Shown here one piece after another: positions 24,434-33,002 of a DNA stretch of 64,000 nucleotides. Position numbers and translations under genes: made by a program. Origin of the DNA: DASUPK01 sp963795665 (GTDB lineage Bacteria; Actinomycetota; Thermoleophilia; Solirubrobacterales; 70-9); assembly GCA_963795665.1 (NCBI GenBank), contig CAWCIP010000003.1, forward strand, positions 294,690-358,689. Reading direction: 5' to 3'. The notes under the pieces are model-generated. The model was not told the origin of the DNA. It saw only the letters and a program-made list of their open reading frames with translations, and did no database searches. Position 1 is the first letter of the stretch. Each line of letters starts with the position of its first letter.

Positions 24434-25093
24434 TCAGCCCGCCCGGCGGCGGGATTGCTGCAGCCGCCACTCCCGGACCAGGGCGTGGTTGCCCGAGAGC
24501 AGGACCTCCGGGACCTCCCAGCCCCGATAGGTGGCGGGGCGCGTGTAGTGCGGATACTCGGGCGCGCCTTCGAGCGCCGCGCTGTAGGACTCCTCGACCG
24601 CGCTCTCCGCATCGCCGAGGGCTCCCGGCAGCTTGCGCACGACCGAGTCGGCGACCACCATCGCGGGCAGCTCGCCGCCGGAGAGGACGTAGCGGCCGAT
24701 CGAGATGGACTCGTCCGCGAGGTTCTCCACCACGCGCTCGTCGAAGCCCTCGTAGCGGCCGCAGAGCAGCGCGAGGTGCGGCTCCTTCGCGAGCTCGGCG
24801 GCGAGCGGCTCATCGAGGAGGCGGCCGGAGGGCGCCAGCGCGATCTTGCGAACGCCGTCGCGATGGGACCCATACGCGGCCTCGAGCGCCGCGTCGACGA
24901 CATCCACGCGCATCACCATGCCGGCGCCCCCTCCGTATGGCGAGTCATCCACCTGGCCGGCGCCGAGAGGCGTCGTGTCGCGGTAGTTCCGGAACCTGAG
25001 CTCGGTTCCTCCGGCCAGCGCGTTCGAGACGTGGCGCTGGCCCACGAACCAGTCGAAGTGCTCCGGGAAAAGCGTGAAGATGTCGATGACCAC
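24434..25093 (-). CDS. trmD: tRNA (guanine37-N1)-methyltransferase
   Basis: A 219-residue SPOUT methyltransferase that forms m1G37 in tRNAs. Features are DIFTLFPEHFDWF at the N-terminus, the RNYRDTTPLGAGQVDDSPYGGGAGMVM loop, the knot region LLCGRYEGFDERV and SIGRYVLSGGELPAMVVADSV, and the C-terminal YPHYTRPATYRGWEVPEVLLSGNH (quoted in parts here). It follows khpA with 6 bp spacing; rimM, usually between them, is missing. Confidence 0.95.
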   Translation of the reverse strand: MVIDIFTLFPEHFDWFVGQRHVSNALAGGTELRFRNYRDTTPLGAGQVDDSPYGGGAGMVMRVDVVDAALEAAYGSHRDGVRKIALAPSGRLLDEPLAAELAKEPHLALLCGRYEGFDERVVENLADESISIGRYVLSGGELPAMVVADSVVRKLPGALGDAESAVEESYSAALEGAPEYPHYTRPATYRGWEVPEVLLSGNHALVREWRLQQSRRRAG

Positions 25094-25099
25094 GATGGG

Positions 25100-25333
25100 T
25101 CAGTCAAGTATGTCGACGACCACGCGCTTCTCCTCGCGGGTCGCCGCGGCCTTCATCACGGAGCGCAGCGCGTTGGCGACGCGGCCGCCGCGTCCGATCA
25201 CACGGCCGAGGTCGTCGTCGGCCACCTCGAGCTCGAGCACGACCTCGCCGTCGATCTCCTCGACCTCGGTCACCTGGACCGAGTCGGGGTCCTCGACCAG
25301 GGAACGCGCCAGGAACTCGAGCAGGCTGCGCAC
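25100..25333 (-). CDS. khpA: KH-domain RNA-binding protein KhpA
   Basis: A 77-residue single KH-domain protein. The type II KH signature is visible as DDLGRVIGRGGRVANALRSVM, with strands LELEVADDD before and KRVVVDIL after. In Gram-positive bacteria KhpA binds RNA with KhpB and affects cell elongation and division. It sits between rpsP and trmD, 20 bp after the rpsP stop. Confidence 0.93.
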   Translation of the reverse strand: MRSLLEFLARSLVEDPDSVQVTEVEEIDGEVVLELEVADDDLGRVIGRGGRVANALRSVMKAAATREEKRVVVDILD

Positions 25334-25353
25334 GGGACGCCCGACCCGGCCGC

Positions 25354-25608
25354 CTAGCGGCCGGTCGCCTGGATCCCCTGGGTGCGGAGCAGAGTCGCCA
25401 CCGTGCGGGTGGGCTGAGCGCCCTTCTCCAGCCAGTGCTGGGCGCGGTCCTGATCGATCACGATCAGCGACGGGTCCATCTGCGGGTTGTACTGGCCGAT
25501 CGTCTCGATCGTGCGGCCGTCCCGCGGCGAGCGCTGGTCGGCGACCACAACCCTCCAGATCGGGTTCTTCTTGCTCCCGACCCTGCGAAGTCTGATTCTC
25601 ACTGACAT
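25354..25608 (-). CDS. rpsP: Ribosomal protein S16
   Basis: An 84-residue S16 of the 30S subunit: MSVRIRLRRVGSKKNPIWRV, VADQRSPRDGRTIETIGQYNP, DQDRAQHWLEKGAQPTRTV. The length and motifs are normal. It lies downstream of ffh and upstream of khpA, all on one strand. Confidence 0.96.
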   Translation of the reverse strand: MSVRIRLRRVGSKKNPIWRVVVADQRSPRDGRTIETIGQYNPQMDPSLIVIDQDRAQHWLEKGAQPTRTVATLLRTQGIQATGR

Positions 25609-25638
25609 GCGGCGGCGGAGGTTAGACGTTGCACGAGG

Positions 25639-26970
25639 TCAGCGCATGCCTCGCATGAGCGTTTGGGGGTCGGGCATCTTGCCCTCGGACATCTGCTTCA
25701 TCAGCTTGTTCACCTGGCCGAACTGCTTGACGAGGCGGTTGACCGCCTGCACCGTGGTCCCCGACCCGGTGGCGATCCGCTTGCGGCGGGAGCCGTTGAT
25801 CTCCGTCGGGTGGGAGCGCTCATAGGGCGTCATCGACTGGATGATCGCCTCGAGGCGGTCAAGCTCGCGCTCGTCGACCTGTCCCATTCCCTGCATCGCC
25901 TTGCCCATCCCGGGCACCATCTTCATCAGGTTGCCGAGCGGTCCCATGCTGCGGACCTGCTTCATCTGCGTGAGGAAGTCGTCGAGAGTGAACTGCTGCT
26001 TGCGGATCTTGCGCTCGAGGTCCGCGGCCTGGTCTGAGTCGAACTCGTCCTGGGTCTTCTCGATCAGCGACATGACGTCGCCCATCCCGAGGATCCGGCC
26101 CGCCATCCGGTCCGGGTGGAAGCGCTCGAGCTCGTCGAGCTTCTCTCCCGTCGAGGCGTACATGATCGGCTTGCCGGTGACGGCCCGGACCGAGAGCGCC
26201 GCGCCGCCCCGGGCGTCCCCGTCCAGCTTGGTGATCAGGACGCCGTCGAACTCGGCAACCTCGGCGAAGCTCTCGGCCACGTTGACCGCGTCCTGGCCGG
26301 TCATCGCGTCGACGACCAAGAGCACGTCATGCGGCTTGACCACCTTCCGCACCCGCGCCAGCTCGTCCATCAGCTCCTCGTCTACGTGCAGGCGGCCGGC
26401 GGTGTCGACGATCAGCACGTCGCGGTTCTCACTGACCGCCTGCTCGCGCGCCCAGCTCGCCACCTTGACGGGGTCGCCCTCGCCCGGCAGGGAGTAGACG
26501 TGGGCGTTGGCCTGGGCGCCGAGCTTCTCGAGCTGCTCCACGGCCGCGGGTCGCTGCAGGTCGCAGGCGGCGAGTGCGACGCTCCGATTGCCCTTGGCAA
26601 GGAGCTTCGCCAGCTTCGCGCAGGCGGTCGTCTTGCCCGAGCCCTGCAGGCCGGCCATCAGCACCAAGGTCGGGCCGCTCGGTGCGAAGACCAGGTCGCG
26701 GCCGGCGCCGCCCATCAGCGCGGCGAGCTCGTCGTTGACCGCCTTGACCACGGTCTGGCCGGGATTGAGCGCCTCGGAGATCTCCTCCCCGGCCAGGCGC
26801 TCCCGCAGCGAGGTGGTGAAGTCCTTGACGACCTTGAAGTTGACGTCGGCCTCGAGCAGGGCGAGCCGCACCTCGCGGAGGGCCTTGTCCACGTCGTCCT
26901 CGGAGAGCTTTCCCCGCGAGCGAACGTCCGAGAGCACGCCCTGAAGGCGCTCTGAGAGCTGGTCGAACAT
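25639..26970 (-). CDS. ffh: Signal recognition particle protein Ffh
   Basis: A 443-residue SRP54 GTPase. The N domain is residues 1-90. The G domain has GLQGSGKTTACAKLA (P-loop), VDTAGRLHVDEELMDEL, TKLDGDARGGAALS and the closing GMGDVMSLIEK. The Met-rich M domain (about residues 325-443) binds 4.5S RNA and signal sequences with SGSRRKRIATGSGTTVQAVNRL-type elements (here NGSRRKRIATGSG). With FtsY, encoded 1.3 kb upstream, it targets membrane proteins to the Sec channel. Confidence 0.96.
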   Translation of the reverse strand: MFDQLSERLQGVLSDVRSRGKLSEDDVDKALREVRLALLEADVNFKVVKDFTTSLRERLAGEEISEALNPGQTVVKAVNDELAALMGGAGRDLVFAPSGPTLVLMAGLQGSGKTTACAKLAKLLAKGNRSVALAACDLQRPAAVEQLEKLGAQANAHVYSLPGEGDPVKVASWAREQAVSENRDVLIVDTAGRLHVDEELMDELARVRKVVKPHDVLLVVDAMTGQDAVNVAESFAEVAEFDGVLITKLDGDARGGAALSVRAVTGKPIMYASTGEKLDELERFHPDRMAGRILGMGDVMSLIEKTQDEFDSDQAADLERKIRKQQFTLDDFLTQMKQVRSMGPLGNLMKMVPGMGKAMQGMGQVDERELDRLEAIIQSMTPYERSHPTEINGSRRKRIATGSGTTVQAVNRLVKQFGQVNKLMKQMSEGKMPDPQTLMRGMR

Positions 26971-27089
26971 GAACCAGCCAGCTTAGAGAGCCGCTTTGCC
27001 GAGTCGCACAACCCCCCGGGCGAATCTTGTCCAATCCCCCCCGGCGGGTGCCTCGTAGAAAGGAACCAGGGAGACACCAGAGAAAGTAG

Positions 27090-27117
27090 CCCCACCCCCC
27101 CCAACAACCCCCCCCCC
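27090..27117 (-). other. G-tract run (possible G-quadruplex) before ffh
   Basis: On the minus strand this reads G10-TTGTT-G8-T-G4, a near-pure purine-G stretch in a 164-bp spacer between the M23 gene stop and the ffh start. G7 and G6 runs follow closer to ffh (about 27045 and 27020). It could form a quadruplex in the mRNA or DNA, or mark a spot of unreliable homopolymer length. Confidence 0.5.
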
Positions 27118-27134
27118 TGAGCCCTTCTAGGCGA

Positions 27135-28161
27135 CTATGGACAGCGATCGAGGCGCGCGGTCAGCGGGTCAGCTCCGCGGCCGCGCGCGTCGGCGTTCGG
27201 GCGGCAGCGGCGCGCCCGGTGATGTCGCCCGCGCCCACTCCTGCGGGCCACTCGGCCGGGCCGCGCCTTGCCGCCGGACGCGGAGCGGTAGCCGAGCAGA
27301 TAGGGGGTCGGGTCGACGGGGCTGCCGAAGTGCCGAACCTCGAAATGCAGGTGAGGGCCGGTCGCATGTCCTGTGGATCCGACGTAGCCGATCGTCTGGC
27401 CGCCGACGACGGACTGGCCGACCGATGCGGCGATCACGGACATGTGCGCGTACCAGCTCTCGAATCCCAGCCGGTGGCTGACCACGACGAGGTTGCCGTA
27501 GCCGCCGGTGTTGAACCCGGCGAACGAGACAACGCCGACACCCCCAGCGTGTATGGGGGTCCCCTTCGGCTCTGGGAAGTCGAGCCCCGTATGCCACCTC
27601 CCCGGGGGGATCCAGCCGAAGCCGTCGCCGACCGCGCCGGGCACCGGCCGGAAGAAGCGGACCGGGCTCGAAGGGGGCGCGGCCGTGACCAGTTGCCCTC
27701 CGCGGAGTGCATCCAGCGTGCTCGGCCCGGCCACCCCGTCAACGTTGAGCCCGGCGGCCGCCTGGTAGCGGCGCACGGCGTTCAGGGTGTTCGGCCCGAA
27801 GCCGCCATCGAATCCACCGGGCTCGAAGCCCCGGGTGTGGAGCAGGAACTGGAGCGCTGCGACGTCCCAGCCCCGCTTGCCCTCGCGCATCGTCCGGGCG
27901 CCCAGATTGGGCTTGCCGCGACGGCCCGAGGGCCGCGCGCGTCTTGGGCCCGGCGATGCCATCGGCGGCCAGGCCATGCTGGGACTGGAAGGTGCGGACC
28001 GCCCCCTGCGTCCAGGGCCCGCTGATCCCGTCGACCGGGTGCGGATAGAGGCCGACTCCGGTCATCGCAACCTGGAGCGCGGCGATATCGGCGCTGGCGG
28101 CACTGGCGGTTGCGGGCATGGCAAGCAGTCCCCCTATGACCGCCCCGAGCAGGACGAGCAT
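27135..28161 (-). pseudogene. Secreted peptidoglycan-binding M23 peptidase, one frameshift
   Basis: From the ATG at 28161 (GGGAGG just upstream) comes a signal peptide (MLVLLGAVIGGLLAMPATASA) and a first peptidoglycan-binding repeat (LQVAMTGVGLYPHPVDGISG...GPKTRAALG). At about 27925 the frame must change by one missing base. It then continues with a second repeat (VAALQFLLHTRGFEPGGFDG) and an M23 domain (GRWHTGLDFPEPKGTPIHA, SWYAHMS, TGPHLHFEVRHFG). The Arg-rich last 45 residues look out of frame, suggesting another indel near 27260. The architecture matches the protein at 176-1225. Intact, it would be a wall hydrolase between ftsY and ffh. Confidence 0.8.
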
Positions 28162-28260
28162 CTTTGTGCCTCCCGCAGGCACGTCCCCAGCCTGCCCGGA
28201 TTGTCGAATTGATCTGCGAGCGTCGTTGCAGAGGCGGTAACGCTGGTGGACTCAGGCGCC

Positions 28261-29253
28261 CTATTCCTCGATCAGAGCGCGCGCGAACTGCTCCGCGTCG
28301 AAGGGCCGCAGGTCCTCGAGCGACTCCCCGATACCGATCAGCTTCACCGGAATGCCGAGCTCCGACGCGATCGCCAGGGCGACCCCGCCCTTGGCGCTGC
28401 CGTCGAGCTTGGTGAGCACGGCACCGGTCACCTCGACCGACTTGGCGAACTCCTGAGCCTGGCGGACCCCGTTCTGGCCGGTGGTCGCGTCGATCACCAC
28501 CAGCGTCTCGTGCGGTGCGTCAGGGATCTGCTTGGCGATCACCCGGCGGACCTTGGAGAGCTCCTCCATCAGGTTGCCGTGGGTGTGGAGCCGTCCTGCC
28601 GTGTCGCAGATCACCACGTCCGCCCCGCGCGCCTGCGCCGCGGCGACGCCGTCGAAGGCAACCGCGCCCGGATCGCCTCCTTCCGTGCCCCGGACGATCT
28701 GGGTCCCCGCCCGGTCCGCCCACTCCGCGAGCTGATTGACGGCGGCGGCCCGGTAGGTGTCGGCGGCAGCGACGATCACGTCCAGTCCGAGCTCCTTCTG
28801 AAGGTGCCAGGCGATCTTGCCGATCGTCGTCGTCTTGCCGGTGCCGTTCACCCCGACCACCATCAGGACCGATGGCCGCTCGGGCAGGTGGATGCGAGCC
28901 GAGTCGTCGCCGCCGGGGGAGGCGGTCTCGGCCAGCAGGGCGATCAGGCGCTCGCGGAGCGCCTCGCCGCCGGCGAGCTCTCCGGCCTCGACCTCGTCCT
29001 CGAGCCGCCGGACGACGGCCGCGGTGGTCGGGGCGCCGACGTCGGCCAGGATCAGCGCCTCCTCGAGGCTCTCCCAGGTCGACTCGTCGATCCGCCCGGT
29101 GAAGCTCGAGGAGAGCTCGGCGGTCAGCGCCTGGCGGCTGCGGGTCAGCCCCTCGCGAAGGCGGCGGAAGACGCCCGGCTCGCTCCTCCTGCCGTCAGCT
29201 TCGGGAACCTCGCGATCGCCGAGGTCGAAGGCCTCTTGCCAGCTGCTCGCCAC
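28261..29253 (-). CDS. ftsY: Signal recognition particle receptor FtsY
   Basis: A 330-residue SRP receptor GTPase. The N-terminal acidic A-domain is short. The NG domain has LRERLIALLAE, GVNGTGKTTTIGKIAWHLQ (P-loop), AADTYRAAAVNQL, CDTAGRLHTHGNLMEELSKV, TKLDGSAKGGVALAIA and the end motif GIGESLEDLRPFDAEQFARAL. It docks SRP-ribosome complexes at the membrane. It lies downstream of smc after an accessory insertion; in related genomes smc and ftsY are often adjacent. Confidence 0.96.
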   Translation of the reverse strand: MASSWQEAFDLGDREVPEADGRRSEPGVFRRLREGLTRSRQALTAELSSSFTGRIDESTWESLEEALILADVGAPTTAAVVRRLEDEVEAGELAGGEALRERLIALLAETASPGGDDSARIHLPERPSVLMVVGVNGTGKTTTIGKIAWHLQKELGLDVIVAAADTYRAAAVNQLAEWADRAGTQIVRGTEGGDPGAVAFDGVAAAQARGADVVICDTAGRLHTHGNLMEELSKVRRVIAKQIPDAPHETLVVIDATTGQNGVRQAQEFAKSVEVTGAVLTKLDGSAKGGVALAIASELGIPVKLIGIGESLEDLRPFDAEQFARALIEE

Positions 29254-29316
29254 GGCGGCGGAGGGTACCCGGTGCCGTCAGAGGCCCCCCTCTAGCCGAG
29301 CTCGTGCACCACGCGC

Positions 29317-29982
29317 CTAGCCGTAGAAGACGATGTAGAAGGCGGCGTCGTCCGTGGCGGTAGGGGTCACCATCAACACATAGGCCTGCGCGTCCGGAGT
29401 GCACACGCTCGGGACCTGGTCTCCGAATTGGGGCGCGAACTGGCCCACCGAGTCGTCGTAATCGGTCGTCACCTGCGCACCCTTGAACGCGAAGCCGAGA
29501 TTGCGGAAGCAATAGAGACCCGGGACCGATCCGTCTTTGGTCACGTTGGACTGGGAGATGTTCTTCGCGCGACCGACTGCCCCGGTGGAGGAAATATGCG
29601 CGAAAGCGACCGGGTTCGCGCTCCCGGCGGCGGTGGCAATAGTCGCGTGACTCGCGTTGGTCGCATTGGTCGCGTTCGTCGCGTTCGTCGCGTTCGTCGC
29701 GTTCGTCGCGTTCGTCGCGTTCGTCGCGTTCGTCGCGTTCGTCGCATTGGCCGCATTGGCCGCATTGGCGACGGAGAGCCCGGGGGCCTGCGCAGCGATC
29801 TGAGAGTTGGCCACCGAGGTCGCGATCCGCTTGACCTTCTTCGTGGTCAGGCCTTTCTTCTTGGAGCTGGTCGCGATCGGGTTCGCGATGGCGACGCCCG
29901 CGACGGCGGCCACCAGGGCCAACACGGCCACCACCAAGGCGGGTGAGGGGCGAAATGAGGACCTTGATCTGAGCAGCCGCAT
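29317..29982 (-). CDS. Exported NAT-repeat protein
   Basis: A 221-residue protein from ATG 29982, which has GGGAGG about 8 nt upstream; the open frame extends further but is not coding-like. It has a basic start, a membrane/signal segment (PALVVAVLALVAAVAGVAIA), a Lys-rich KKKGLTTKKVKRIATSVANSQIA segment and 13 or so Asn-Ala-Thr tripeptides encoded by a 9-bp tandem repeat. A C-terminal beta-rich domain of about 95 residues carries two Cys. The repeat should form a regular rod or coil. The function is unknown; a surface role is inferred. A related layout occurs at 52846-53428. Confidence 0.75.
   Translation of the reverse strand: MRLLRSRSSFRPSPALVVAVLALVAAVAGVAIANPIATSSKKKGLTTKKVKRIATSVANSQIAAQAPGLSVANAANAANATNATNATNATNATNATNATNATNATNATNASHATIATAAGSANPVAFAHISSTGAVGRAKNISQSNVTKDGSVPGLYCFRNLGFAFKGAQVTTDYDDSVGQFAPQFGDQVPSVCTPDAQAYVLMVTPTATDDAAFYIVFYG
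29653..29770 (-). repeat. 9-bp tandem repeat encoding Asn-Ala-Thr
   Basis: The unit GCGACGAAC (minus strand) or close variants is repeated about 13 times head to tail inside the NAT-repeat gene, with a core of near-identical copies at about 29679-29740. Variants with AAT in place of AAC mark both ends, consistent with expansion from the centre. Confidence 0.85.
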
Positions 29983-30212
29983 TTGGAGTTGCCTCCCTTT
30001 CGAGGTCATGCGCCGGGCAGACCCGCCCGCCATGTCCCTGATCGACTTCACTTCTCCCCCTGGCGCGTCGTGGCGGTGATTCTCGGCGCTGAGCAGCGGC
30101 TTTTCATCGATGAGCCACCCCAATCTTTTCTCCCGCCGCCGGTACGCTGGGGGACGGAGGAGGAACGACGTGGATGCAAGGACGCTGAGGGGAGAGCGAG
30201 CGGGAGCGCGGC

Positions 30213-32998
30213 GTGGCGGCGGCGCTCGTCGAGAGGGACCGGGAGCTGGCCGCGATCGCCGGCACGCTCGACTCACCGACGCAGGGTTCGGGTGGCGTGC
30301 TGCTGATCGAGGGCGAAGCCGGGATCGGCAAGACAAGGCTGCTCGCGGAGGCCCGCGCCGCGGCGGAGTCGCGCGGGATGCGCCGTCTCCGTGCGCGGGC
30401 CGCGGAGCTGGAGCGCCCGTTCGCGTTCGGAGTGATCCGCCAGCTGCTCGAACCCGAGCTTCGGAACGCGGGTGCCGCCGATCGAATACTCACGGGTGCG
30501 GCCGCGGCGGCGGCGCCCGTCCTCGGCGGCCCCGCCGCCCACTCGCTGCCCCCGCAGGACCTCAGCTCCGCCCTGTTGCACGGGATCTACTGGACGTGTG
30601 TGCACCTCTCCGAGGAACAGCCGACGGCTGCTGACGGTGGACGATCTCCAGTGGGCCGACCCGCCCTCCGTCCGCGCGCTCCAGTACATCGGCCGACGCG
30701 CCGACGAGCATCCTCTCGTCCTGGTCCTCGCCACAAGGGACGCCGGGAGCTTCCCGGACATCCCGAGCCAGGCCCGGATTCGGCCCGCCGCGCTGAGCGA
30801 ACAGGGATCCGGCCGCGTGCTCGAGGACCTGCTGGGACCCTCGACGCGGGAGTTCTCGTCGGCCGCTCACCGCGTCACCGGCGGCAATCCGTTCCTGCTT
30901 CGGGAGGTCGCCCTGGCCACCGCCACCGGTGAGCCCCTCCCGGACCAGGCGAACGCCGAACGAATCGCCGAGCTGGGCCCGCCTTCGGTGGCGAACTGGA
31001 CACTGGCGCGGCTGGCGCGGCTGCCGGAGCGCTCTCGGAGGGTCGCGACGTCGCTGGCCATCCTCGAGCACGCCGAGCTGCAGGTGGTCGCCGCCCATGC
31101 GGACCTCGACCCCTCGTCGGCCGCGGCCGCGGTCGACGAGCTCGCCGAGATCGGCGTGGTGGAGGGCGAGCTCCCGTTGCGTTTCGCGCATCCGATCGTC
31201 AGGAGCGCCCTCTACGAGCAGGTCGCCCCCGCAGGCCGTGAGCACGGGCACAGGCTCGCGGCGGACCTCCTCCACGGCAGGGGAGCCCCGGCGGAGCAGG
31301 TGGCGGCCCATCTCCTCGAGACCGAACCGCGAGAGGAGGGCTGGGCGACCGAGGCGCTGCGCGCAGCGGCGCGGCCAGGCGAGCGCCCGGGGCGGAGCCG
31401 AGGAGGCGATCGCCTTTCTGCGTCGCGCCTGGGATGAGTCGGCTCAAACCGAGGACCCGTCGCTGCTGCTGGAGCTCGGGCTGGCCGAGCTCGCGGCCAG
31501 CAACCCGGATGCTCTCGGGCACCTGGAGGCCGCGTCCGAAGCCGGCGGCCCGCCCGAGCTCCAGGGGACCATCCACGGAGCGCTGGCGCAGAGCCGTTAC
31601 CTCGCCGGGGACACGCTTGGGGCGTTCAAGGCCGTCGGCGCCGCGCTTGACGCCATTCCGCCCGGCGGCGGCGGCGCGATCGAGGCGGAGCTCCTGTTCA
31701 GCTACGGGATCGCCGGGCGGCCTCGGGAGGAGCAGATGAATGAGGTGCGCGGCAGGCTCAGCACCCCGCGCCTGGGCGCCGAGGGTGAGCCGACCCCGGC
31801 CGAGGTCGTGAGGCGACACCTGCTTGCCCTCGACGGCTACCTCCGGGGAGACCGGGAGCAGGCGGTCACGGAGGTGATGTGGGCCGCGGAGCGCATGTCG
31901 GATCCCGCGCTGGCGGACGGATTGCCTTCCCTGACGGGGACCGGGCCCGCCTTCGTCCTCGCGGGCCTCGACGCCCACGCTGACGCCGAGCAGCTGATCG
32001 CCGCGAGCCTCGAGCGGGCGCGGCGTCGCGGCAGCAGGCTGGAGACGGCGGAGGCCCTGCACGACCGCGTCTGGTCGCGCTGGCGGCGCGGGGACCTGGT
32101 CGGCGGGCTGGCGGATGCCGAGACGATCTTCGCGATGACCGAGGGGGCGTGGGAGGTCGCCAAGCTCCCCCTGCGTATCGCCCATGCGTACATGAAGGTC
32201 GAGCGCGGCGAGCTGGACGAGGCAGCCGCCCGGCTCGACCTGCCCGAGAGCCTCGAGTCCGCCGCTCCGGGTACCTGGGGCTGGGGCTGGCTGCCCCTCG
32301 GCCGGGCCAGGGTCGCGGCGGCCCGGCGCGACCGGGACCGGGCCCTGGAGCTCTCCCTGCGGGCCGGGGAGCGCCTGCTGGCGATCGACGCCCCGAGCCC
32401 GGGCTACTGCTGGTGGCGGTCCCAGGCGGCGCTGGCCGCCAAGGAGCTCGGCCAGCTGGAGCGCGCCACGGCGCTGGCCGCTGAGCAGTTGGAGCTCGGC
32501 CGGCGGATCGGTTCGCCGCGCGCGATCGGCACCGGCCTCGCCGCGCTCGGGTCGGTCCAGGGAGGCGCGGAGGGCGTGGAGCTGCTGCGCGCCTCCCTTG
32601 CCCCGCTGGAGACGGCCCGGGCGGACCTGGAGCGGGCGCGGGCGCTGCTGGCCCTCGGCATCGCCCTACGGCGGGCGCGCCAGACCCGCGAGGCGCGAGA
32701 GCCGCTGCGTCAGGCGCTCGACCTGAGCAGGCGGCTCGGCGCAAGCCCCCTAGCCAAGGTCGCGCTGACTGAGCTGCGGGCCGCCGGCGGCCGGCCTCGG
32801 CGCGAGCGCAGCACCGGCCTGCAGTCGCTCACCCCGCGAGAGCGCCAGGTGGCCGAGCTCGCCGCGTCCGGGCTGGCCAACCCTGCGATCGCCGAGCAGC
32901 TGTTCATCACCCGGAAGACCGTCGAGGCGCACCTCCGTGCCGTCTTCCGCAAGCTCGACGTCTCCTCCCGCGACCAGCTCGAGAAACTCGAGCTGTAA
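30213..32998 (+). pseudogene. LuxR-family ATPase regulator (LAL type), two frameshifts
   Basis: The GTG at 30213 (GGGAG before it) opens an AAA/STAND ATPase: ERDRELAAIAGTL, Walker A EGEAGIGKTRLLAEAR, then after a frame change near 30635 LLTVDDLQWADPPSVRALQY (Walker B). A second change near 31370 leads into TPR-like helices and ends in a LuxR HTH (LTPRERQVAELAASGLANPAIAEQL...KTVEAHLRAVFRKLDVSS). Each change is an extra base. Joined, it is about 928 residues, the usual length of large ATP-binding LuxR regulators (MalT-like). Downstream targets are not evident. It is a pseudogene or contains sequence errors. Confidence 0.85.
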
Positions 32999-33002
32999 GC
33001 CC

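Noticed and set aside
29653..29770. CRISPR array
   Set aside because: Repeats are contiguous 9-bp units in a coding frame with no spacers and no cas genes; it is a protein repeat.
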